Below the pieces are notes generated by a model. The model ran no database searches. It worked only from the letters and a program-made list of their open reading frames with translations, and was not told the origin of the DNA. Shown here in pieces: positions 26,492 through 35,537 of a stretch of 64,000 nt of DNA (its first letter is position 1; each line of letters begins with the position of its first letter). The stretch comes from Xanthomonas theicola (GTDB taxonomy: Bacteria; Pseudomonadota; Gammaproteobacteria; Xanthomonadales; Xanthomonadaceae), in NCBI RefSeq assembly GCF_014236795.1, contig NZ_CP049017.1, positions 722,001 through 786,000 on the forward strand, in the 5' to 3' direction. The position numbers and the translations under genes were made by a program.

Positions 26492-29400
26492 ATGGAACCC
26501 ATTCGTTCTCGCACGCCAAGTCCTGCCCGGGAGCCGCAGGCCGGATCGGATGAGGCTCAGCCCATTGTTGGTCGGCTCGCGTCTACGGCCGCCAGCAGCC
26601 CCTTCGCCAGCAGCCCCCTTGATGGCTTGCCCGCTCGGCCGGTGGTGTCCCCGACCCGCCGGCCGGCCACGCCCGAATCCTCGCCTGCTTTTTCGGTGGG
26701 CGGCTTCAGCGAACTGCTGCGTCGGTTTGATCCATCGCTTTATACATTTCCTTCCTTGGACGCTCACAGTGCAGACGCTGTACCTGGAGAGAACGCCGTG
26801 GTGCAGTCGGTTCTGCGCACAGCGTATGAACCGCAGTCCCACTCTGGCGCGGCTGTCACTGCTCCATCGCCAACCCCGCCTCGCGTCCAGGCGGCAGCGC
26901 GGCGGCGGAGTTCTGCCCAGACCTTCGCTTCGTCTGCAGAGAGTGTGGATCTGAGCGCCCTAGGCTACACCCAGAAGCAACGGGAGCAGATCAAGCCAGG
27001 TGCTTGGTCGACAGTGGCGCAGCATCACGCGGCATTGGCCGACCATGGGTTTACGCACGTGCAGATCATTGAGCTCAGCAAACATGCGGCATCGTTAGGG
27101 ACCGTGGCTGACAGGTATCAGGCGATTATCACGGTGCTGCCCGAGGCGACACACAAACAAATCGTAGAAGTGGGTAAACAGTGGTCGGGCGCTCGAACCC
27201 TGCAGACATTGCCTACGGTGGCGGAGAATTTGAGAGGCCCGCCGTTACAGTTGGAAACATGCCAACTGATCAAGATTGCAAAACGTGGCGGCGCTCCAGC
27301 GCTTGAGGCAGTCCAAGCATTGCGCAATGCGCTTACTGGCGAACCACTGCACCTGACCCCGGCGCAGGTCGTGGGCATCGCAAGCAACGACGGCGGCAAG
27401 CAGGCGCTGGAGACGGTGCAGCGGCTGCTGCCCGAGCTGTGCGCACCGCCCCATGGCCTGACCTCGGCGCAGGTCGTGGGCATCGCCAGCCACAGCGGCG
27501 GCAAGCAGGCGCTGGAGACGGTGCACAGGCTGCTGCCCGTGCTGTGCGATCCCCTCTATGGCCTGACCCCGGCGCAGGTCGTGGGCATCGCCAGCCACGA
27601 TGGCGGCAAGCAGGCGCTGGAGACGGTGCAGCGGCTGCTGCGCGAGCTGTGCGCACCGCCCCATGGCCTGACCCCGGCGCAGGTCGTGGGCATCGCCAGC
27701 AACGGCGGCGGCAAGCAGGCGCTGGAGACGGTGCACAGGCTGCTGCCCGTGCTGTGCGATCCCCTCTATGGCCTGACCCCGGGGCAGGTCGTGGGCATCG
27801 CCAACCACGATGGCGGCAAGCAGGCGCTGGAGACGGTGCAGCGGCTGCTGCCCGAGCTGTGCGCGCCACCCCATGGCCTGACCCCGGCGCAGGTCGTGGG
27901 CATCGCCAGCCACGACGGCGGCAGGCAGGCGCTGGAGACGGTGCACAGGCTGCTGCCCGTGCTGTGCGATCCCCTCTATGGCCTGACCCCGGCGCAGGTC
28001 GTGGGCATCGCCAGCAACGGCGGCGGCAAGCAGGCGCTGGAGACGGTGCGCAGGCTGCTGCGCGAGCTGTGCGCGCCACCCCATGGCCTGACCCCGGCGC
28101 AGGTCGTGGGCATCGCCAGCCACGACGGCGGCAAGCAGGCGCTGGAGACGGTGCACAGGCTGCTGCCCGTGCTGTGCGATCCCCTCTATGGCCTGACCCC
28201 GGCGCAGGTCGTGGGCATCGCCAACCACGATGGCGGCAAGCAGGCGCTGGAGACGGTGCAGCGGCTGCTGCCTGAGTTGTGCGCACCGCCCCATGGCCTG
28301 ACCCCGGCGCAGGTCGTGGGCATCGCCAGCAACGGCGGCGGCAAGCAGGCGCTGGAGACGGTGCAGCGGCTGCTGCGCGAGCTGTGCGCACCGCCCCATG
28401 GCCTGACCCCGGCGCAGGTCGTGGGCATCGCCAGCAACGGCGGCGGCAAGCAGGCGCTGGAGACGGTGCAGCGGCTGCTGCGCGAGCTGTGCGCGCCACC
28501 CCATGGCCTGACCCCGGCGCAGGTCGTGGGCATCGCCAGCCACGACGGCGGCAAGCAGGCGCTGGAGACGGTGCACAGGCTGCTGCCCGTGCTGTGCGAT
28601 CCCCTCTATGGCCTGACCCCGGCGCAGGTCGTGGGCATCGCCAGCAATATCGGCGGCAAGCAGGCGTTGGAGACGGTGCAGAAGCTGCTGCGCGAACTGT
28701 GCGCGCCGCCCTATGGCCTGATCCCGGCGCAGGTCGTGGGCATCGCCAGCCACGATGGTGGCAAGCAGGCGCTGGAGACGGTGCGCAGGCTGCTGCGCGA
28801 GTTGTGCGCGCCGCCCTATGGCCTGACCCCGGCGCAGGTCGTGGGCATCGCCAGCAACCGCGGCGGCAAGCAGGCGCTGGAGACGGTGCGCAGGCTGCTG
28901 CGCGAGTTGTGCGCGCCGCCCCATGGCCTGACCCCGGCGCAGGTCGTGGGCATCGCCAGCCACGATGGCGGCAAGCAGGCGCTGGAGACGGTGCGCAGGC
29001 TGCTGCGCGAGCTGTGCGCGCCGCCCTATGGCCTGACCCCGGCGCAGGTCGTGGGCATCGCCAGCCACGATGGCGGCAAGCAGGCGCTGGAGACGGTGCA
29101 CAGGCTGCTGCCCGTGCTGTGCGATCCCCTCTATGGCCTGACCCCGGCGCAGGTCGTGGGCATCGCCAGCAACGGCGGCGGCAAGCAGGCGCTGGAGACG
29201 GTGCAGCGGCTGCTGCGCGAGCTGTGCGCGCCGCCCTATGGCCTGACCCCGGCGCAGGTCGTGGGCATCGCCAGCAACATCGGCGGCGGCAAGCAGGCGC
29301 TGGAGACGGTGCAGCGGCTGCTGCCCGAGTTGTGCAAGCCCCCCTATGGCCTGACCCCGGCGCAGGTCGTGGGCATCGCCAGCAACGGCGGCGGCAAGCA

Positions 29401-30448
29401 GGCGCTGGAGACGGTGCAGCGGCTGCTGCGCGAGCTGTGCGCGCCGCCCTATGGCCTGACCCCGGCGCAGGTCGTGGGCATCGCCAGCAACGGCGGCGGC
29501 AAGCAGGCGCTGGAGACGGTGCAGCGGCTGCTGCCCGAGCTGTGCGCACCGCCCCATGGCCTGACCCCGGCGCAGGTCGTGGGCATCGCCAGCAACGGCG
29601 GCGGCAAGCAGGCGCTGGAAGGTGTTGTTGCCCAGTTATCCACTCCTCACCCGGCGTTGGCAGCTTTTACCAACGATCGCCTCGTCGCCTTGGCCTGCCT
29701 CGGTGGACGTCCTGCGTTGGAGGCGGTCAAGAACGGTTTGCCACGGGCGGTGGCATTGATCAGGAAAATGAATAAGCGTGTTCCCGAACGCACGGCCCAC
29801 CACGGAGCCGAACTCGGAACAATACTTCGATTGCTGAGTTTCTTCCAGGGCCACTCCAATCCAACGCATGCATTTCATGAAGCGACGGCCGAGTTCGAGA
29901 TGAGCAAGCAAGAGTTGTTACAACTATTTCGCCGTCTTGGCGTCACAGAACTCGAAGCCCTCAGTGGAACTATCCCCGCGGCATCCCAGCGTTGGCAGCG
30001 CATTCTCCATGCATTGATGAAACCGCCCTCTGCTTCGGTTCAAGCTCCGATTCAGGAGTCCTTGCATGAATTCGCCGATTCCCTGGAGCGCGAATTGGAT
30101 GCGCCCAGCCCGATGCAGGATGCATCCCCGGCTGGGTCAAGCAGCCGCAAACGGTTTCGATCCGATGATCCAGTGCACAGGTTCCCAGCACAGCAGATGG
30201 CCGATGCGCCCATTCCCGAACATCGAGACGCTCCTCATCTCCCCTTGGCCAGCAGCAGGAGTACAAAACGCTCGCTTTCCATAGCCAGCGGCCTCCGGGA
30301 TCCTGGAATGCCGACGGACGAGGATCTGGCAGTTTCCAACACTGCTTTCCAAGAATATGCGGACTTCTCCTTCTCCCCTGGAGCGGTGGAAAGTTTTCCA
30401 GTGTTCGACGAAGAGGAAACAGCATGGTTGATGAATGTCTTTTCCTAG
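26492..30448 (+). CDS. TAL (transcription activator-like) effector, divergent type
   Basis: A 1318-residue type III effector that enters plant nuclei and activates host genes. Start is MEPIRSRTPSPAREPQAGSD at 26492. Residues 1-287 hold the secretion signal and cryptic repeats (LPEATHKQIVEVGKQWSGAR; LRGPPLQLETCQLIKIAKRG). Residues 288-1023 are 21 full repeats, then a half repeat at 1024 (ALEGVVAQLSTPHPALAAF). The C-terminal region has a nuclear localisation motif (SSSRKRFRSDD near 1219) and an acidic activation domain at the end (FPVFDEEETAWLMNVFS). Full repeats have 35 residues, not 34, with Gly at position 8 (QVVGIAS) and endings such as ELCAPPHG or VLCDPLYG. N- and C-terminal regions differ from AvrBs3 at many positions. 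Confidence 0.96.
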   Translation: MEPIRSRTPSPAREPQAGSDEAQPIVGRLASTAASSPFASSPLDGLPARPVVSPTRRPATPESSPAFSVGGFSELLRRFDPSLYTFPSLDAHSADAVPGENAVVQSVLRTAYEPQSHSGAAVTAPSPTPPRVQAAARRRSSAQTFASSAESVDLSALGYTQKQREQIKPGAWSTVAQHHAALADHGFTHVQIIELSKHAASLGTVADRYQAIITVLPEATHKQIVEVGKQWSGARTLQTLPTVAENLRGPPLQLETCQLIKIAKRGGAPALEAVQALRNALTGEPLHLTPAQVVGIASNDGGKQALETVQRLLPELCAPPHGLTSAQVVGIASHSGGKQALETVHRLLPVLCDPLYGLTPAQVVGIASHDGGKQALETVQRLLRELCAPPHGLTPAQVVGIASNGGGKQALETVHRLLPVLCDPLYGLTPGQVVGIANHDGGKQALETVQRLLPELCAPPHGLTPAQVVGIASHDGGRQALETVHRLLPVLCDPLYGLTPAQVVGIASNGGGKQALETVRRLLRELCAPPHGLTPAQVVGIASHDGGKQALETVHRLLPVLCDPLYGLTPAQVVGIANHDGGKQALETVQRLLPELCAPPHGLTPAQVVGIASNGGGKQALETVQRLLRELCAPPHGLTPAQVVGIASNGGGKQALETVQRLLRELCAPPHGLTPAQVVGIASHDGGKQALETVHRLLPVLCDPLYGLTPAQVVGIASNIGGKQALETVQKLLRELCAPPYGLIPAQVVGIASHDGGKQALETVRRLLRELCAPPYGLTPAQVVGIASNRGGKQALETVRRLLRELCAPPHGLTPAQVVGIASHDGGKQALETVRRLLRELCAPPYGLTPAQVVGIASHDGGKQALETVHRLLPVLCDPLYGLTPAQVVGIASNGGGKQALETVQRLLRELCAPPYGLTPAQVVGIASNIGGGKQALETVQRLLPELCKPPYGLTPAQVVGIASNGGGKQALETVQRLLRELCAPPYGLTPAQVVGIASNGGGKQALETVQRLLPELCAPPHGLTPAQVVGIASNGGGKQALEGVVAQLSTPHPALAAFTNDRLVALACLGGRPALEAVKNGLPRAVALIRKMNKRVPERTAHHGAELGTILRLLSFFQGHSNPTHAFHEATAEFEMSKQELLQLFRRLGVTELEALSGTIPAASQRWQRILHALMKPPSASVQAPIQESLHEFADSLERELDAPSPMQDASPAGSSSRKRFRSDDPVHRFPAQQMADAPIPEHRDAPHLPLASSRSTKRSLSIASGLRDPGMPTDEDLAVSNTAFQEYADFSFSPGAVESFPVFDEEETAWLMNVFS
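27353..29620 (+). repeat. TAL repeat array, 21 full repeats plus half repeat
   Basis: Tandem 105-bp units from 27353, except repeat 19 (29243-29350) with 108 bp. The half repeat starts at 29561. Repeat-variable di-residues in order: ND, HS, HD, NG, HD, HD, NG, HD, HD, NG, NG, HD, NI, HD, NR, HD, HD, NG, NI, NG, NG, and NG in the half repeat. Three backbone types recur: QRLLPELCAPPHG, HRLLPVLCDPLYG and (Q/R)RLLRELCAPP(H/Y)G. The DCPLYG-type ending (DPLYG) appears in repeats 2, 4, 6, 8, 12 and 17, suggesting past duplication of repeat blocks. Confidence 0.95.
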
Positions 30449-31039
30449 AGCTGCGCGCTCCGCTTGCTTAGCAGGCTGCTGAAATACCAACAGCCAAGTA
30501 CTGCCGACCGGAGTGTTGTCGATTCCTGCGGCCATTGACGGTGGCGGATTCGCACGCGAAGTGCAAATTTCCTAAGCAGTAGTGGGTCAGGTGCAACGCG
30601 CGCATACGCTTGCCGTTGGCGGAGGGGCTGCAGCCGGCATGCACTGCGATGGCGGGCGCCGGCGGCGGGGCGGACAAAATCGGCGGCAGCGGCGATCTGC
30701 TCGGGCGTCCGTACGGGGCCCGACGATTTGTCATCCTGTGTATTGGATGCTTCGAAGCGACCCCAACTCAATCGGTGCGTGGACGACTGCCTCACTGAGC
30801 TTGCTCCGGCCGTCGTGGAGAATGGGACCAATCGAATGCGGTCATCACCTCTGCGGCGCGCGCATCAAGCTCTGCATTGCAATGAAGCGATGGTTGCATC
30901 TGGAGCTGCCGTCGCCAGAATGAGGCTGCATCGGATCGCCTCTCAAAATCGTTGACGGCCATCACCAGCGATGCCAGTGGATGCGTCGCCACCGCGCCAT
31001 CGGCGTATGGCAATGGCATGGCGGCAAGCATCGGCAGCC
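30449..31039. other. Non-coding stretch between TAL effector and beta-galactosidase gene
   Basis: About 590 bases in which I can support no gene. A minus-strand frame stays open from 31030 to 30792, but it is an unlinked frame with no recognisable family. No inverted repeats of the kind that flank TAL genes in Tn3-type cassettes were recognised. Confidence 0.45.
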
Positions 31040-32887
31040 TCAGCCCCCCGGCGTACTCCACACCTGCGCCTTCGCCCCACGTACGCTGGCAGCGGGCGCG
31101 CTGTCCAGGTCGAACACGATCACGCTGTTCCCGCCCTTGCGCTGCCACGGCGCCGGGAAGTACAGCGCGCGCTGCGGGCCGATGTTCCAGTGGCGGCCCA
31201 GGTTGTGGCCGTTGGCCCAGGCGAAGCCTTTGCCGAAGGCGCGCATGTCCAGGAAGGTGTCGGTGGGCGTGCCGATCTTGATGGTGCCGCGGTGGAACGC
31301 GGGGCCATCCACTTGGGCGGTGGTCCAACCCTGGATCTTGTTCGCGTCGTCCATCGGCAGCGGGAAGGTCTGCCAGCCGGTCAGCGGCTTGCCGTCGAGC
31401 AGCACCGGATCGACCAGGCCGGCGCGGCCGTCGGCCAGGTGGGCGCCGTAGTTGATGCGGCCGCTGTTCTCCACCAGCACGTCCAGGGTGTGGGTGCCGG
31501 CGGGGATGTCCACGTCCACGGCGACTTGCTGCAGGCGGCGCTCGGCGCTGCCGGCCAGCGTGCGGTCGAGATAGACGCGGGCGTAGTCGCGCACCTGGCC
31601 CAGGTACAGGCTGCCCTTGCGCGGGCCGCTGACGGTGGTGCGGTAGAGGATGTAGCCGTAGGCCTGGCCGTAGCGCTCCATCGGCTGCGGGCTGTCGGTG
31701 GTGGCGGCCGCGGCGGGCAGGTTGTCCCACAGCGAGGCCGATTCGCGCAGTGGGGTGGCCGGCAACTCGGCGAAGCGGATCGGCGCCGGCAGCGCGGGCG
31801 GCTGCACACCGCTGACGCGGGCGATGGCGTCGCGGAACAGGACGAACTTGGGCGTGGGCCGGCCGGCTTCGTCCAGCACGGCGTCGTAGTCGTAGCTGGT
31901 GGTCTGCGGGGCGTAGTGGTCGCTGGGATTCTTCTGGAAGTTGGCGCCGTTCATGAAGCCGAAGCTGGTGCCGCCGACGAACATGTAGAGGTTGGCGGAA
32001 TGGCCCTGGCGCAGGATCCATTCGAATTCGCCAGCCTGTTTGCCGGCGTCGGTGGCAGCGTGCTTGGCGCCCCATTGGTCGAACCAGCCGGCCCAGTACT
32101 CGCCCACCATCTGCGGCTGGCCGGGACGGAACTTGGACAGGGCCTCGAAAGCGCCGCGTGCTTCGCCCGGCGCGAAGTTCACCACCGCCAGGGTGTCAGG
32201 CAGGGTGCCGCTGGCCAGCATGTCGGCGCCATCGGAGGTGAACAGCAATGCCTGGTCGAGGCCGGCCTTGACGAACATGGCGCGGTTGGCCTGCATGTAG
32301 GCGTGGTCGTCGTCGTAGGAGCCGTATTCGTTCTCGACCTGCACGGCGATGATGGGGCCGCCGTTGCGGTTGAGCTGCGGCTTGACCTGGGCGGCGACCG
32401 CGTCGAGGTAGGCCTGGCTGGCGGCGAGGAAGCGCGGGTCCTGGCTGCGCACGCGCATGCCCGGTTCGGCGAACAGCCAGGCCGGGTAGCCGCCGGCGTC
32501 CCATTCGGCGCAGACGTAGGGGCCGGGGCGCAGGATCACGTTCAGGCCCTGTGCGGCGGCTGCGTCGATGAAGGCGGCCACGTCGTTGTTGCCGGTGAAG
32601 TCGAACTGGCCGGGACGCGGTTCGACCAGGTTCCAGAACACATAGGTCTCCACCGTGTTCAGGCCCATGGCCCGCGCCTTCTGCAGGCGGTCCTTCCAGT
32701 AGGCGCGCGGGATGCGTTGGAAATGGATCGCGCCGGAGATGATCTGGTACGGCGTGCCGTCGCGGGTGAAGTGCTCGCCCTGGGTGGCGAAGGCGGGCCA
32801 TGCGTTGGCATCGGCGGCCTGCACGGCGGTGGTGGGCAGGGCGAACGCCAGGGCGAGGGCGAGGGCAGCAAAGGTCTTGCGTTGCAT
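31040..32887 (-). CDS. nixL: GH35 beta-galactosidase of the N-glycan cluster
   Basis: A 615-residue exported enzyme with signal peptide MQRKTFAALALALAFALPTTAVQA cut short here as MQRKTFAALALALAFALPTT. The GH35 barrel has the acid/base Glu in IIAVQVENEYGSY near residue 180 and the nucleophile Glu in MVGEYWAGWFDQWGAKH near 250, followed by beta-sandwich domains. It would remove terminal beta-galactose from complex N-glycans. It is the last gene of the eight-glycosidase unit. The symbol is assigned from gene order relative to the nixE-nixL cluster of X. campestris, not from a comparison I could run. Confidence 0.88.
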   Translation of the reverse strand: MQRKTFAALALALAFALPTTAVQAADANAWPAFATQGEHFTRDGTPYQIISGAIHFQRIPRAYWKDRLQKARAMGLNTVETYVFWNLVEPRPGQFDFTGNNDVAAFIDAAAAQGLNVILRPGPYVCAEWDAGGYPAWLFAEPGMRVRSQDPRFLAASQAYLDAVAAQVKPQLNRNGGPIIAVQVENEYGSYDDDHAYMQANRAMFVKAGLDQALLFTSDGADMLASGTLPDTLAVVNFAPGEARGAFEALSKFRPGQPQMVGEYWAGWFDQWGAKHAATDAGKQAGEFEWILRQGHSANLYMFVGGTSFGFMNGANFQKNPSDHYAPQTTSYDYDAVLDEAGRPTPKFVLFRDAIARVSGVQPPALPAPIRFAELPATPLRESASLWDNLPAAAATTDSPQPMERYGQAYGYILYRTTVSGPRKGSLYLGQVRDYARVYLDRTLAGSAERRLQQVAVDVDIPAGTHTLDVLVENSGRINYGAHLADGRAGLVDPVLLDGKPLTGWQTFPLPMDDANKIQGWTTAQVDGPAFHRGTIKIGTPTDTFLDMRAFGKGFAWANGHNLGRHWNIGPQRALYFPAPWQRKGGNSVIVFDLDSAPAASVRGAKAQVWSTPGG

Positions 32888-33030
32888 GTGGGATTCTCTC
32901 GAAGAAGGGCGATGCGAATTGGAAGGCGACGGGCGATGCGGCACGCGTGCCGCAGGCCGTCTGCGTGACGCGGGCCAGGGAGAACCAAGCGGGGAGATCG
33001 GCCAATCCCCATTCCCCCATTCCCGGGCCG

Positions 33031-35373
33031 TCAAACGAACGACGGCGGTAGGTCCTCCTGGGCCGCGCCGAACGCGGGGTTGGGCGCCGGGCCCATCTCC
33101 AGTTCCAGGGTGCCGCCGGCGGCGAGGTCGGCGTGGCGCAGCCAGCTGCGGGTGTAGGGCTTGCCGTTCCAGCGGGCGCGCTGGATGTAGACGTTGGCGG
33201 CGCTGTTGCCGTGGGCGACGACGCTGAGGGTGCGGCCGTTGCCGACATCGACGTCGGCGCGCTTGAACAGCGGGCTGCCGAGCACGTAGGTGGCGCTGAC
33301 CGGGTCCACGGCGTAGAAGCCCAGGGCGCTGAGCACGAACCAGGCGCTCATCTGCCCGCAGTCCTCGTTGCCCGAGAGGCCATTGCGCGCGTCGTGGTAT
33401 TGCTCGCGCAGCAGCCGCCGCACCATCGCCTGGGTCTTGTACGGCTGCCCGGCATAGGCGAACAGGTAGGCCACGTGGTGGCTGGGTTCGTTGCCGTGCG
33501 CGTATTGGCCGACCATGCCGTCGATGTCCGGTGGCGCGTCGGCCGGCAGTTCGGAGCTGGTGGAGAACAGTTCGTCGAGCTTGGCGACGAAGCCGTCGCG
33601 GCCGCCGAACAATTCCATGTAGCCGTACAGGTCGTGCTGGTTGAGGAAGGTGGCCTGCCAGGCGTTGGATTCGGTGAAGTCGCGCCACTTGGTCAGGTGG
33701 CCCATGGCGCGTGGATCGAATGGCGCGGCCCAGTCGCCGTTGCTCAGCCGCGGCTGCACGAAGCCACTCTTGCGGTTGAACACGTTGCGGTAGTTGCGCG
33801 AGCGCTCGCGCAGGGCGCTCGCGTCCTTGGTGGCGCCTGCGGCCTGCGCCAGGTGCGCCACCGCCCAGTCGTCGTAGGCGTATTCGAGGGTGCGGCTGAC
33901 CGCTTCGTCGACGCTGTCGCTGGGGATGTAGCCGCGCTTGCGGTACTCGTCCAGGCCGTGCGTGGTGTCGTCCATCGCGCGCTTGCGGTAGGCCGGCCAG
34001 GCGGCGGCGTAGTCGACGCCGGTGAAGCCCTTGGCGTGCGCTTCGGCCAGCACCACGGCGGAGTGGTAGCCGATCATGCAGCCGGTCTCCACGCCTTGCA
34101 GCGGCCAGATGCCGACGCCGTCCGGGCATTCGTTGGCGCCGCGCACCAAACACTGCACCAGGTCGGGCACGCGTTCGGGCTGCATCAGGGTCAGCAAGGG
34201 GTGCAGGGCGCGGTAGGTGTCCCACAGCGAGTAGGTGCTGTAGTTGTGATAGCCGGCGGGCGCCTGGTGCACCTGCAGGTCCATGCCGCGGTAGCGGCCG
34301 TCGGTGTCGCTGAACAGGGTGGGCGCGAGCAGACTGTGGTACAGGCCGGTGTAGAAGATGCGCTGCTGCGCGTCGTCGTCGCTGTCGATGCGCACCCGCG
34401 CCAGTTCCTTCTCCCACGCGGCCACGGCGGCGGCGTGCACGCGCGCGAAATCGAAGTCGGGCAGTTCGACGTCGAGGTTGGCCAGGGCGTTCTCGGCGCT
34501 GACCGCGGAGATGCCGACCTTGACCAGCAGCGGCGCGTCGGCCGCGTCGGGGTAGTGCAGCGCCACCTTCAGGTGGGTGCCGTCGGCCTGGCGCGCGCCG
34601 GTGGCCAGCGGTTGGTCTTCGGAGTAGAGCTGGGCCTTGGCGAACGGGCGCGACAGGCGCATGGCGAAGTAGAGGTAGCGGCCCGGCGCCCACTGGTACA
34701 CGCGGCGCCCGCCGGTCAGGGTGCGCGCATCGACGATGCGCAGTTGCGCGTCGCTGACCCGGGTCGCGATCTCCGGCTTGTCCTGCATGCCGTGGCACAG
34801 GTCCAGCAGCAGGTGCGCCGGCTTGCCCTTGGGGAAGTGGTAGCGGTGCAGGCCGGCGCGCGCGGTGGCGGTCAGCTCGGCGTGCACGCCGCTGTCCTTC
34901 AGGCGCACGCGGTAATAGCCGGGCGAGGCGGCTTCGTCGGCGTGGTCGTAGCGCGAGCGGTAGCCGGCGTCCGGATCTTCCAGCGTGCCGGGGACCAGCT
35001 TCACGTCGCCGGTGGCGGGCACGACCAGGAAATCGAGCATGTCGCCGACGCCGGTGCCGGACAGGTGGGTGTGCGAGAAGCCCATGATCGAGCCGTCGGA
35101 CTCGTGGTAGCCCGAGCACGAATCCCACACCGCGTTGTAGGTGTCCGGGCTCAGCTGCACCATGCCGAACGGCAGCGTGGCGCCGGGGAAGGTGTGGCCG
35201 TGGCCGCCGGTGCCGATGAACACGTCGACGTGGCGGGTGAGCTCGGCCTTGGCGCGCGCGTCGGCGGGCAGCGCGTAGCTGCCGGCGCGGGCGTGCGCCA
35301 GGCGGGCGATGCCGCTGCTGCCGAACAGGGCCAGGGCGATGGCGCCCTGCAGGAAACCGCGTCGTGTGGCCAT
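33031..35373 (-). CDS. nixK: GH92 alpha-mannosidase (NixK type)
   Basis: A 780-residue exported enzyme. The N terminus MATRRGFLQGAIALALFG has a twin-arginine motif (RRGFLQ), suggesting Tat export. GH92 signatures: DVFIGTGGHGHTFPGATLPF near the start, FSHTHLSGTGVGDMLDFLVV, and GNEDCGQMSAWFVLSALGFY near the C terminus, containing catalytic-site residues of this calcium-dependent inverting family. In the X. campestris system NixK (GH92) removes the alpha-1,3-mannose first, which is needed before xylosidase action. It is 164 bases downstream of the GH125 gene. Confidence 0.92.
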   Translation of the reverse strand: MATRRGFLQGAIALALFGSSGIARLAHARAGSYALPADARAKAELTRHVDVFIGTGGHGHTFPGATLPFGMVQLSPDTYNAVWDSCSGYHESDGSIMGFSHTHLSGTGVGDMLDFLVVPATGDVKLVPGTLEDPDAGYRSRYDHADEAASPGYYRVRLKDSGVHAELTATARAGLHRYHFPKGKPAHLLLDLCHGMQDKPEIATRVSDAQLRIVDARTLTGGRRVYQWAPGRYLYFAMRLSRPFAKAQLYSEDQPLATGARQADGTHLKVALHYPDAADAPLLVKVGISAVSAENALANLDVELPDFDFARVHAAAVAAWEKELARVRIDSDDDAQQRIFYTGLYHSLLAPTLFSDTDGRYRGMDLQVHQAPAGYHNYSTYSLWDTYRALHPLLTLMQPERVPDLVQCLVRGANECPDGVGIWPLQGVETGCMIGYHSAVVLAEAHAKGFTGVDYAAAWPAYRKRAMDDTTHGLDEYRKRGYIPSDSVDEAVSRTLEYAYDDWAVAHLAQAAGATKDASALRERSRNYRNVFNRKSGFVQPRLSNGDWAAPFDPRAMGHLTKWRDFTESNAWQATFLNQHDLYGYMELFGGRDGFVAKLDELFSTSSELPADAPPDIDGMVGQYAHGNEPSHHVAYLFAYAGQPYKTQAMVRRLLREQYHDARNGLSGNEDCGQMSAWFVLSALGFYAVDPVSATYVLGSPLFKRADVDVGNGRTLSVVAHGNSAANVYIQRARWNGKPYTRSWLRHADLAAGGTLELEMGPAPNPAFGAAQEDLPPSFV

Positions 35374-35537
35374 GGTGTGTCCTCGATAGGTGCGGCGGAG
35401 AGGTTGAGGTCTGGGAACTGCGGTGGAGAAGGCTGTGGTGGGAGGGACTTCCGTTCCGACGCTTTCCCGGGAATGCCTGTCGGGACTGATGGCCCGAGGC
35501 CGCCTGGAGTCTCCCCCACGAGAAACCGCCAGCGGTA

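Noticed and set aside
27245-29557. A 770-residue open frame antisense to the TAL repeats
   Set aside because: It is a low-complexity mirror of the 105-bp repeats (QQPLHRLQRLLAA units) with no start signal or family; the plus-strand TAL effector explains the sequence.
27353-29620. CRISPR-like array
   Set aside because: The tandem units are 105-bp coding repeats without spacers; no cas genes occur in the window.
30792-31030. Minus-strand open stretch downstream of the beta-galactosidase gene
   Set aside because: It only extends a shadow frame of the GH35 gene; no start, ribosome site or family was seen.
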